Shown here: piece by piece, positions 57,346-64,000 of the stretch
Layout of the letters: the number at the start of each line of letters is the position of its first letter
Position numbering within the stretch: position 1 is the stretch's first letter
DNA from: Streptomyces tanashiensis
GTDB lineage: Bacteria; Actinomycetota; Actinomycetes; Streptomycetales; Streptomycetaceae
Direction of reading: 5' to 3'
Assembly: GCF_014648895.1 (NCBI RefSeq)
Contig: NZ_BMRZ01000009.1
Span: 124,001-188,000, forward strand
DNA: 64,000 nucleotides
Made by a program: the position numbers and the translations under genes
Notes under the pieces: generated by a model
What the model saw: the letters and a program-made list of their open reading frames with translations, nothing else
Told to the model about the DNA's origin: nothing
Database searches by the model: none

Positions 57346-59001
57346 ATGGGGGCGGCAGTGGCGATCGACGGTTTTGGACCCGGGGCGCAGATTCCCCTGC
57401 AGAACACGGGCGGCGGCACGGGCGCGACGAACGCGCTCGCCTCCGCCGCGTACCGGGACAGCCCGCTCAAGACGATCCAGGAAGCCGACAACGACCTCTA
57501 CAAGACCACGGTCAAGGAGGGGAAGTGGGGGCTCTTCAGCCCCGACCTCGGTGAGGCCTTCTCCCGCGCGGTCCAGGTCCGCATGCTCGGCGGCGCCCGC
57601 AAGGCCCTGATCCAGTCCTTCGGGGCCGAGCCGCAGCCGGTCGTCGAGCACTGCCTGGCCGCCACCCACCTGCGGCGGCAGCGTGACATCAAGCTGACCC
57701 TGGTCACCTTCTTCTGCGGTGTCCTCTTCCTGCCCGGCCTGCTGCTGTGGCTCGGCGTCATCCAGCTCCGCCGCCTCGTGGCCGGCTCCGAGAACAAGCG
57801 CAACAGCGCCGTCGGCACCGCCCTCCTCTGGGCCGCCGGGATCTTCGCGGCGCTCGTGCTGCTCAAGCTCCCCTTCGACGGGATCCTGCCGAACTACCTG
57901 CGCGCGATGGTCGTGGCCCCGGTCGTCGGCTGGTTCCTCGCGAGCCGGATCTGCCTGAACGCCGCCGTCGACCTGCGCGAGCGCTGGACCGGTCTGCTCG
58001 GCGGCGGCGGGGTCGGCCCGCACGTCCCCAAGTCCGTCCCCCAGGACCCGGGCGAGAAGTCGGCTGAGGCGCTCCGGGTCAACCTGGAGAAGCTCTCCGC
58101 GGAGCAGCAGTCCAACATCGTCTTCTACGCGGGCACCAAGGGGATCCTCGGCCTGGGCACCCGCTGGGGCAGCTGGACGCTCGCGGAGGAGCTGGTCCCC
58201 CAGCCCGGCAAGGAGCTCCACGCCTTCCGGGCCTGGGACGTCGTCCGCCGGATCCACGACGAGCTGGCGCTCCTGGAGCGCGGCTCCCTGAAGACCGGCT
58301 TCCCCAAGCCGACGGTCAAGCACTGGATCGTCTCCCCGGTCGGTGAGGGAGCCGACGAGGTCACCCGCCCGTCGGGCGACAACATCGTCCACTACCAGGT
58401 CAAGCCGCACGAGATACAGCGCATCTGCAACGACCAGCAGTTCGGCGCGGGCAACCGTCACTACCTCGGCGTGCAGTTCACGCTCTGGGACGGGAATCTC
58501 GTCCTGACCATGATGGTCACCGTCACCTCGCTCCACCACACGCTCCGGATCGAGGTCACCGGTCACGCGCTCGGCCCGGTCCACGGTCTCTTCACCACGA
58601 AGCCGAAGGCGAAGACCAAGGAGGTCTCGAAGACCGTCCGCTTCTGGGAGACGAAGGAGATCCAGCAGCCGCTGCTGACGACCAACGACATCGTCCGGCT
58701 GGCGGTGCGCGCGCCGCTCACCTGGTATCCGCCGGTCCTGGAGTTCCTCGGCGGCAAGATGTCGCTGCCCGAGCCGTTCGGTCTGCGGCACGTCTGGGCC
58801 GGGCCGCTCTGGAAGAACCGCTTCATGGCCGACGACGCGATCCGCATGGCCACGCCCGTCCTCCGGGCCGTCCACGCCGCGACGCTCAAGGTGCTCGACG
58901 AGCACAACGTGGAGACGGAGCGCTTCACCAACCGCTCGCTGGTCCTCGGCGGCGGCATCCAGGACCCGGGTCCGAAGAAGGCCGACGTCTACGACGCCTG
59001 A
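57346..59001 (+). CDS. membrane protein of unknown function
   Basis: A 551-residue protein I do not recognise. A soluble N-terminal region (IDGFGPGAQIPLQNTGGG...) is followed by three hydrophobic segments between about 115 and 205 (TLVTFFCGVLFLPGLLLWLG, ALLWAAGIFAALVLL, MVVAPVVGWFLASRI). A large cytosolic C-terminal domain then follows with no known motif. ATG at 57346; a GTG at 57358 (VAIDGFGPG) is an alternative. It follows the EF-G-like gene on the same strand with its own promoter. Confidence 0.8.
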   Translation: MGAAVAIDGFGPGAQIPLQNTGGGTGATNALASAAYRDSPLKTIQEADNDLYKTTVKEGKWGLFSPDLGEAFSRAVQVRMLGGARKALIQSFGAEPQPVVEHCLAATHLRRQRDIKLTLVTFFCGVLFLPGLLLWLGVIQLRRLVAGSENKRNSAVGTALLWAAGIFAALVLLKLPFDGILPNYLRAMVVAPVVGWFLASRICLNAAVDLRERWTGLLGGGGVGPHVPKSVPQDPGEKSAEALRVNLEKLSAEQQSNIVFYAGTKGILGLGTRWGSWTLAEELVPQPGKELHAFRAWDVVRRIHDELALLERGSLKTGFPKPTVKHWIVSPVGEGADEVTRPSGDNIVHYQVKPHEIQRICNDQQFGAGNRHYLGVQFTLWDGNLVLTMMVTVTSLHHTLRIEVTGHALGPVHGLFTTKPKAKTKEVSKTVRFWETKEIQQPLLTTNDIVRLAVRAPLTWYPPVLEFLGGKMSLPEPFGLRHVWAGPLWKNRFMADDAIRMATPVLRAVHAATLKVLDEHNVETERFTNRSLVLGGGIQDPGPKKADVYDA

Positions 59002-59028
59002 CCCGGGTCCGCCGCGGCGTTCAGGGGT

Positions 59029-59592
59029 TCAGAGGGTGGCCGGCCAGGCGTCGGCCAGCATCTTCCGGGTGTCGGCGAGCAGCTGGGGCAGCACCTTGGT
59101 GTGTCCCACGACCGGCATGAAGTTCGTGTCGCCGCCCCAGCGGGGCACCACGTGCTGGTGCAGGTGGGCGGCGATGCCGGCGCCCGCGACGGCACCCTGG
59201 TTCATGCCGATGTTGAAGCCGTGCGCGCCGGACGCCGCCCGGAGCGCGACCATGGCGCGCTTGGTGAAGTCGGCGAGCTCGGCGGTCTCGGCCTCGTCGA
59301 GGTCGGTGTAGTCGGCGACGTGACGGTACGGGACGACCATGAGGTGACCGCCGTTGTACGGGTAGAGGTTGAGCACCGCGTAGACGCTCCGGCCCCGGGC
59401 GATCACCAGACCGTCCTCGTCCGACTTCGACGGAATCGCACAGAACGGACAGCCGTCCTCGGCCCCCGGCCCGGTCGGCTTGTTCTCGCCCTGGATGTAC
59501 GCCATCCGGTGAGGCGTCCACAGGCGCTGGAACGCGTCCTGCGTCCCCACTCCGATCTGCTGTTCCGGCTCAGTCGTCATGCTGAGCAGCAT
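59029..59592 (-). CDS. HIT-domain nucleotide hydrolase/phosphorylase
   Basis: A 187-residue protein with CPFC and the histidine triad HLHQHVV. It is akin to the mycobacterial HIT protein next to pgsA, described as an Ap4A phosphorylase. The start at 59592 (MLLSMTTEPE) and one at 59580 are both possible. It lies between thrS and the pgsA block as in mycobacteria, though here separated from pgsA by two plus-strand genes. Confidence 0.9.
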   Translation of the reverse strand: MLLSMTTEPEQQIGVGTQDAFQRLWTPHRMAYIQGENKPTGPGAEDGCPFCAIPSKSDEDGLVIARGRSVYAVLNLYPYNGGHLMVVPYRHVADYTDLDEAETAELADFTKRAMVALRAASGAHGFNIGMNQGAVAGAGIAAHLHQHVVPRWGGDTNFMPVVGHTKVLPQLLADTRKMLADAWPATL

Positions 59593-59657
59593 ATTGCGTC
59601 GCCCGTTCGGAACGTGTCGCCGGGGCGGAAGATCCCTGCAGGGGCCATGCTGATCGG

Positions 59658-60314
59658 ATGAAGGACAGGCCGCCCATTCCTCCGAGGCAGGAGCGCTGGG
59701 ACCGTCGTATGGAGATCCCGCTGACGGTGACCTCCCTCGTCTTCCTCGGCAGCTACGCGATGCGGGTCCTCGGCCGCGACCTGCCTGCAGGCTGGCGCGA
59801 CTTCTGCCTCGCCCTCCTGTTCTCCTCCTGGGCCGTGTTCGTCGTCGACTACGCGGTACGCCTCAAGCTCAGCGGTCTCGGCCCGCTGCGCTTCGTGCGC
59901 CACCACTTCCTGGACACGGTGGTGCTGATCCTGCCGCTGCTGCGGCCGCTGCGCGTAGTGACCGCGTACGACCGGGCCCAGCGCCGGAATCAGGAGCCCC
60001 GGCTCACTCTCTACGCCCGCGTCATGGCGTACGCGGGGCTCTCCGCGACGCTGCTCGGCTTCGCCGGCGCGCTCACCGTCTACGACGTCGAGTACGGCGC
60101 GCCGGGCGCGTCCATCGTCACCTTCGGCGACGCGGTGTGGTGGGCCTGTGCGACGCTGGCGACCGTGGGCTACGGGGACGTGGTGCCCGTGACGCCGATG
60201 GGCCGACTGGTCGCGGTGGGCATCATGGCCTGCGGCCTGGCCCTGCTCGGCGCGGTGACAGGCTCGTTCTCGTCCTGGCTGATCCAGGTCTTCCGCCGGG
60301 AGGGCGAGGGCTGA
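59658..60314 (+). CDS. potassium channel family protein
   Basis: A 218-residue membrane protein with a voltage-gated-like topology: helices at about 20-37, 48-66 and 82-96, an arginine-bearing stretch RPLRVVTAYDRAQRR, helix at 118-140, pore helix and selectivity filter TVGYGD at 169-174, then an inner helix. It is short for a six-helix channel and has no cytosolic regulatory domain. Confidence 0.9.
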   Translation: MKDRPPIPPRQERWDRRMEIPLTVTSLVFLGSYAMRVLGRDLPAGWRDFCLALLFSSWAVFVVDYAVRLKLSGLGPLRFVRHHFLDTVVLILPLLRPLRVVTAYDRAQRRNQEPRLTLYARVMAYAGLSATLLGFAGALTVYDVEYGAPGASIVTFGDAVWWACATLATVGYGDVVPVTPMGRLVAVGIMACGLALLGAVTGSFSSWLIQVFRREGEG

Positions 60315-60329
60315 CTGGACCGACGTACG

Positions 60330-60363
60330 GGGAGGCCCCCGGGGCGATCCCCGGGGGCCTCCC
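60330..60363. terminator. bidirectional terminator between the K+ channel gene and thrS
   Basis: Perfect 15-bp stem (60330-60344 with 60349-60363) with a 4-base loop between two convergent genes. Confidence 0.85.
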
Positions 60364-60381
60364 GACCGCGATACGCGTGCG

Positions 60382-62358
60382 TCAGACCTGGACGCGGTCC
60401 TCGACGACCTTGGCGAGCTTGGCGATCGCCTCGTCGACGGGGATGCCGTTCTCCTGCGAGCCGTCGCGGTAGCGGAAGGAGACGGCGCCGGCGGCCATGT
60501 CCTCGTCACCCGCGATGATCATGAACGGGACCTTCTGCTTCTGCGCGTTCCGGATCTTCTTCTGCATCCGGTCCGAGGAGGAGTCGACGTCCACCCGCAG
60601 GCCCTGCTTCTTCGCCTTGGCGGCGAACTCGTGCAGGTAGTCGACGTGCGCGTCACCGATCGGGATGCCGGTCGCCTGGACCGGGGCCAGCCACGGCGGC
60701 ATCGCGCCCGCGTAGTGCTCCAGGAGCACGGCGAAGAAGCGCTCGATCGAGCCGAAGAGCGCACGGTGGATCATGACCGGGCGCTGCTTGGTGCCGTCCG
60801 GGGCGGTGTACTCCAGGTCGAAGCGCTCCGGCAGGTTGAAGTCGAGCTGGACGGTCGACATCTGCCAGGTACGGCCGATGGCGTCCCGCGCCTGCACCGA
60901 GATCTTCGGGCCGTAGAACGCGGCGCCGCCCGGGTCGGGGGTCAGCGGCAGGCCCTGCTTCTCGGCGACCTGCTGGAGGACCGCGGTGGCCTCCTCCCAG
61001 ACCTCGTCCGAGCCGACGAACTTCTCCGGGTCCTTGGTCGACAGCTCCAGGTAGAAGTCGTTCAGACCGTAGTCGCGGAGCAGGTTCAGGACGAAGGTGA
61101 GGGTCTTGTCGAGCTCCTCCGCCATCTGCTCACGGGTGCAGTAGATGTGCGCGTCGTCCTGGGTGAAGCCGCGGGCCCGGGTCAGGCCGTGGACGACGCC
61201 CGACTTCTCGTACCGGTACACGGTGCCGAACTCGAACAGGCGCAGCGGCAGCTCACGGTAGGAGCGCCCGCGCGCGTCGAAGATCAGGTTGTGCATCGGG
61301 CAGTTCATGGGCTTGAGGTAGTAGTCCACGCCCTCGTCGAGCTGCATGGGGGGGTACATGCCCTCGGCGTACCAGTCCAGGTGGCCGGACTTCTCGAACA
61401 GCTTGCCCTTGGTGGCGTGCGGCGAGTAGACGAACTCGTAGCCCTCCTCCTCGTGGCGCTTGCGCGAGTAGTCCTCCATGACCCGGCGGATGATGCCGCC
61501 CTTGGGGTGGAAGACGGCGAGGCCGGAGCCGATCTCGTCCGGGACGGAGAACAGGTCGAGCTCGTTGCCCAGCTTGCGGTGGTCGCGCTTCTCGGCCTCG
61601 GCCAGGAAGTCGAGGTGCGCCTTCAGCTCGTCCTTCGACGGCCAGGCGGTGCCGTAGATGCGCTGGAGCATCGGGTTCTTCTCGCTGCCCCGCCAGTAGG
61701 CGGCCGCGTTGCGCATCAGCTTGAACGCGGGGATGTTCCGGGTGGTCGGCAGGTGCGGACCACGGCAGAGGTCCTTCCAGCACAGCTCGCCGGTCTTGGC
61801 GTCGAGGTTGTCGTAGATGGTCAGCTCGGCGCCGCCCACCTCGACGTTCGCACCGTCGTCGGTCGACGCGGAGCCCTTGATGCCGATGAGCTCCAGCTTG
61901 TACGGCTCGTCCGCCAGCTCCTCGCGGGCGGCCTCGTCGGTCACCACGCGGCGGGCGAAGCGCTGGCCGCGCTTCTGGATCTCCTGCATCTTCTTCTCGA
62001 TGACCTTGAGGTCCTCGGGGGTGAAGGGCTTCTCGACGTCGAAGTCGTAGTAGAAGCCGTCCCGGACCGGCGGGCCGATGCCCAGCTTGGCCTCGGGGAA
62101 GAGCTCCTGCACGGCCTGGGCCATGACGTGCGCGGTCGAGTGGCGCAGGATGTCGAGACCGTCCGGGGAGGAGATCTCGACGCCCTCGACGACATCGCCG
62201 TCGGCGAGCTCGTACGACAGGTCCTTCAGCTCGCCGCCCACGCGGGCGGCGATGACGGTGCGGTCGTCGGCGAACAGGGCGCCGGCGGTGGTGCCCGCGC
62301 TCACCGCCCTCTCCTCTGCTTCCGAGGCGGACTGGACGGTCACACGGACTTCAGACAC
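60382..62358 (-). CDS. thrS: threonyl-tRNA synthetase
   Basis: Charges tRNA-Thr. The 658-residue protein has the N-terminal TGS domain, the editing domain HSTAHVMAQAV, and the class II core with the zinc ligand in NCPMHN, motif 2 VYRYEKSGVVHGLTRARGFTQ and motif 3. The GTG at 62356-62358 (VSEVRVTVQ) has GGAG six bases upstream. Frames to 62442 add an Arg-rich stretch without family support. I see no T-box in the 195-base leader. Confidence 0.97.
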   Translation of the reverse strand: MSEVRVTVQSASEAEERAVSAGTTAGALFADDRTVIAARVGGELKDLSYELADGDVVEGVEISSPDGLDILRHSTAHVMAQAVQELFPEAKLGIGPPVRDGFYYDFDVEKPFTPEDLKVIEKKMQEIQKRGQRFARRVVTDEAAREELADEPYKLELIGIKGSASTDDGANVEVGGAELTIYDNLDAKTGELCWKDLCRGPHLPTTRNIPAFKLMRNAAAYWRGSEKNPMLQRIYGTAWPSKDELKAHLDFLAEAEKRDHRKLGNELDLFSVPDEIGSGLAVFHPKGGIIRRVMEDYSRKRHEEEGYEFVYSPHATKGKLFEKSGHLDWYAEGMYPPMQLDEGVDYYLKPMNCPMHNLIFDARGRSYRELPLRLFEFGTVYRYEKSGVVHGLTRARGFTQDDAHIYCTREQMAEELDKTLTFVLNLLRDYGLNDFYLELSTKDPEKFVGSDEVWEEATAVLQQVAEKQGLPLTPDPGGAAFYGPKISVQARDAIGRTWQMSTVQLDFNLPERFDLEYTAPDGTKQRPVMIHRALFGSIERFFAVLLEHYAGAMPPWLAPVQATGIPIGDAHVDYLHEFAAKAKKQGLRVDVDSSSDRMQKKIRNAQKQKVPFMIIAGDEDMAAGAVSFRYRDGSQENGIPVDEAIAKLAKVVEDRVQV

Positions 62359-62530
62359 GGGTACTCCGTACATAGGGGCGCAAGCAGACACGAGGTGCCG
62401 GCGCCGGCGACGCGCGGCAGAGACGAGGTGCCGCGTCGTCACCGATCTTACCGAGCGGTTCGCACCGCCCGCGAAACGGTTTCCCGGCCGGCACCGCTCC
62501 CGGCCCGGCCCCCGCCCGCGGCTCCCCGCC

Positions 62531-62565
62531 CGGCCCTCACTCCCCTCCGGCCCTCACTCCCCCTC
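62531..62565. repeat. tandem 17-18-bp direct repeat at the end of the gene upstream of thrS
   Basis: CGGCCCTCACTCCCCTC (62531-62547) is repeated at 62548-62565 with one extra C. The copy boundary overlaps the stop codon of the upstream gene. Confidence 0.55.
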
Positions 62566-63867
62566 CGGCCCGCACGCCTCCTCGAAGAAGTCGAGGTTCT
62601 CGTGCAGGGCCTTGAGGAGCCGGTCCCGCTCCGTCTCGTCGACCTGGACGGGAACGACCCCGGAGGCGTCCGTGAGGCGCCGGAAGCCGCCGCGGCTCTC
62701 CAGACGGCCCACGACCCGGATCGGAAGGCCGACGAGGTGGGCGTGGCCGGCCGTGCGGTACGCCTCCTCGTCGAGGGCGACCCGGACGTGCGGGACCTCC
62801 GCGCCGGCCAGCACCCGGAGCCGCACGATGCCCTCGCCGCGCGGCCCCGAGCGGCGCATGCGGACCACGGCACCGGTGAGCCGGACCGGGACGGAGGGCT
62901 CGTCGGTGAGATAGCGGGCGCTCGCCTCCCGCAGCGCGGGCAGGTCGCCGGGCGAGAACTCGACCGGTTCGGGCCGGGCCGCGCACCCCTCGGGCGCGCC
63001 GGCGGCCGGGGCCCACTCCAGGGCGATGCGGGCGCCCTCGGTGCCCCGGACGAGGGCGACGAGCGCCTCGGTCAGCTCACGGCTGACGCCCGCCTCGACG
63101 GCGGTGTCGAAGGCCTCCATGCCACCGGTGGCCCGCTGGTAGTCGGTGGCCTCGCGGGCCGCGTGGAGCGCGTGGTAGAGCCGGACGGCGATCGGCCGGC
63201 CGGGCTCGACCGGCAGGAAGGCGGTGAGGCCGCGCCCGCCGGGCGCCGCGCCGACGACGACGGTCTCCAGCGAGGACTGGGCGGCGCGCCGGTGGCGGGC
63301 GCCGTAGTAGCCGGCCCGGCCGCGCACGGCGAGGGCCCCGGCGAGGAGGAGCTGGCGGGCGGCGGACCTGAGCTGCTCCTGCACGGTCCAGGGGACGGTG
63401 CCGGCCGGGCCCGGGGGCACGTCCCGCCACCAGCGGATCTCGTCGCTGGGCACGGAGAGGCCGGTGAGGACCTCGCGGGCGGAGGGTGTGGCGCTGTGGG
63501 CGAGGGCGGTGAGCGCCTCGCCGAGCAGGTCCTCGCAGTCCGGGAAGGCGCGGCTCTCCGGGACGAGGAGGCTCGTGCCGGAGCCGCTGCCGGGCGGGGT
63601 CCAGCGGCTGTAGCGGCCGACGGCGCCGCCGCGCCGGCGCCAGCCGTGGCGGGCCAGCAGGGCGCCGAGGACCCTCGGGTCGACCCTGCCCGGGTCGGGT
63701 GCGCCCTGGGTGTCGGCCCAGGGCCCGATGGGCGGGGCGGGGACGCCGGTCCAGGGCCCGGGGGTCTCGCCGGGTGCCGGATGGGGCCGGTAGGGCGGGG
63801 GGACGGGGCCGTGCCCGGCCCCGTCCCCCTCGTGCCCGAACCCGGACTCGTCGATCGGTCGGTGCAT
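62554..63867 (-). CDS. protein of unknown function, proline-rich N-terminus
   Basis: A 437-residue product I do not recognise. The first 60 residues are proline-rich and probably disordered. The rest is soluble and mixed alpha/beta, with a C-terminal segment of beta strands (VPVRLTGAVVRMRR, VRVALDEEAYRTAG, IRVVGRLESRGGFRRL) that looks OB-fold-like; that is inference. The ATG at 63865-63867 overlaps the stop of the upstream frame by one base (TGATG). Confidence 0.75.
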   Translation of the reverse strand: MHRPIDESGFGHEGDGAGHGPVPPPYRPHPAPGETPGPWTGVPAPPIGPWADTQGAPDPGRVDPRVLGALLARHGWRRRGGAVGRYSRWTPPGSGSGTSLLVPESRAFPDCEDLLGEALTALAHSATPSAREVLTGLSVPSDEIRWWRDVPPGPAGTVPWTVQEQLRSAARQLLLAGALAVRGRAGYYGARHRRAAQSSLETVVVGAAPGGRGLTAFLPVEPGRPIAVRLYHALHAAREATDYQRATGGMEAFDTAVEAGVSRELTEALVALVRGTEGARIALEWAPAAGAPEGCAARPEPVEFSPGDLPALREASARYLTDEPSVPVRLTGAVVRMRRSGPRGEGIVRLRVLAGAEVPHVRVALDEEAYRTAGHAHLVGLPIRVVGRLESRGGFRRLTDASGVVPVQVDETERDRLLKALHENLDFFEEACGPEGE

Positions 63868-64000
63868 CAAGGTCTCCCTCCCACGCCGACCCGGGTCATG
63901 ATCTCGCAGAGCGCCCGGTCGTCGAAGATCCGCGCCGTCGGGATGCGCACGGTGGTCCGGCGCCGTCCCGTGACCGGGTGTCCGGCCAGATTGATCCAGT
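63867..64000 (-). CDS. unrecognised protein, C-terminal end only
   Basis: The frame is open at the window edge and codes for about 43 residues ending RIFDDRALCEIMTRVGVGGRP before the TGA at 63867-63869. The one-base coupling to the next gene supports it being real. Too little is visible for a function. Confidence 0.6.
   Translation of the reverse strand, partial: WINLAGHPVTGRRRTTVRIPTARIFDDRALCEIMTRVGVGGRP

Noticed and set aside
62359..62553. T-box riboswitch in the thrS leader
   Set aside because: No T-box core sequence or specifier stem is visible, and no T-run terminator precedes the start.

Overview
This is a 64 kb stretch of very GC-rich chromosome that reads as a core-genome segment of a Streptomyces or close relative. 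The evidence is a BldD regulator with intact c-di-GMP contact residues, the actinobacterial integration host factor mihF, many GTG/TTG starts, GTGA/ATGA stop-start overlaps, and a phosphatidylinositol mannoside block (pimA, acyltransferase, pgsA). Nearly all genes are housekeeping. I see no prophage, transposase, CRISPR array, tRNA/rRNA or biosynthetic gene cluster. Most genes lie on the minus strand; only seven (bldD, the STAND ATPase, a PPIase, a DUF349 protein, an EF-G-like GTPase, a membrane protein and a K+ channel) lie on the plus strand.

Layout: (1) 1-3.9 kb: metK (cut by the window edge), coaBC, rpoZ, gmk, mihF. (2) 4.1-14.1 kb: pyrimidine biosynthesis, transcribed pyrR-pyrB-pyrC-(PH-like membrane protein)-carA-carB, then a hairpin, then pyrD-pyrF. 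The pyrR leader carries a PyrR-binding hairpin that buries the Shine-Dalgarno. (3) 14.3-14.8 kb: bldD, divergent from pyrR, with two abutting BldD boxes over its promoter. (4) 15-28.7 kb: a long minus-strand gene string: DUF948 protein, small membrane-anchored protein, alaS, ruvX, mltG, aroE, small membrane protein, aroC-aroK-aroB-aroQ, P-loop protein, M24 peptidase-like protein, efp, nusB. (5) 28.9-36.3 kb: a lone STAND ATPase, then rpsD, rarA, a VKOR protein, hisS and an MBL-fold hydrolase. (6) 36.4-51 kb: PPIase, DUF349 protein, relA, apt, secF-secD-yajC, ruvB-ruvA-ruvC, yebC, pdxT-pdxS and a LemA-like protein. (7) 51-64 kb: an MBL-fold lactonase-like protein, a long inverted repeat, pimA, the acyltransferase, pgsA, an EF-G-like GTPase and an unknown membrane protein on the opposite strand, then a HIT hydrolase, K+ channel, thrS, and two minus-strand genes of unknown function.

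Functionally the window joins nucleotide supply (pyr, gmk, apt), the stringent response (relA), translation (efp, alaS, hisS, thrS, rpsD, EF-G-like), aromatic amino-acid and vitamin B6/CoA synthesis (aro, pdxST, coaBC), protein export (sec), recombination (ruvABC, rarA), envelope lipids (pimA block, mltG) and development (bldD, mihF). I did not find a clearly new multigene system. The less ordinary signals are a ~71-bp-arm inverted repeat near 51.8 kb, a STAND ATPase without an effector domain behind an operator-like repeat, a strong palindrome upstream of pdxS, an M24 protein with altered metal ligands, and a 13-bp near-palindrome shared by two promoter regions.
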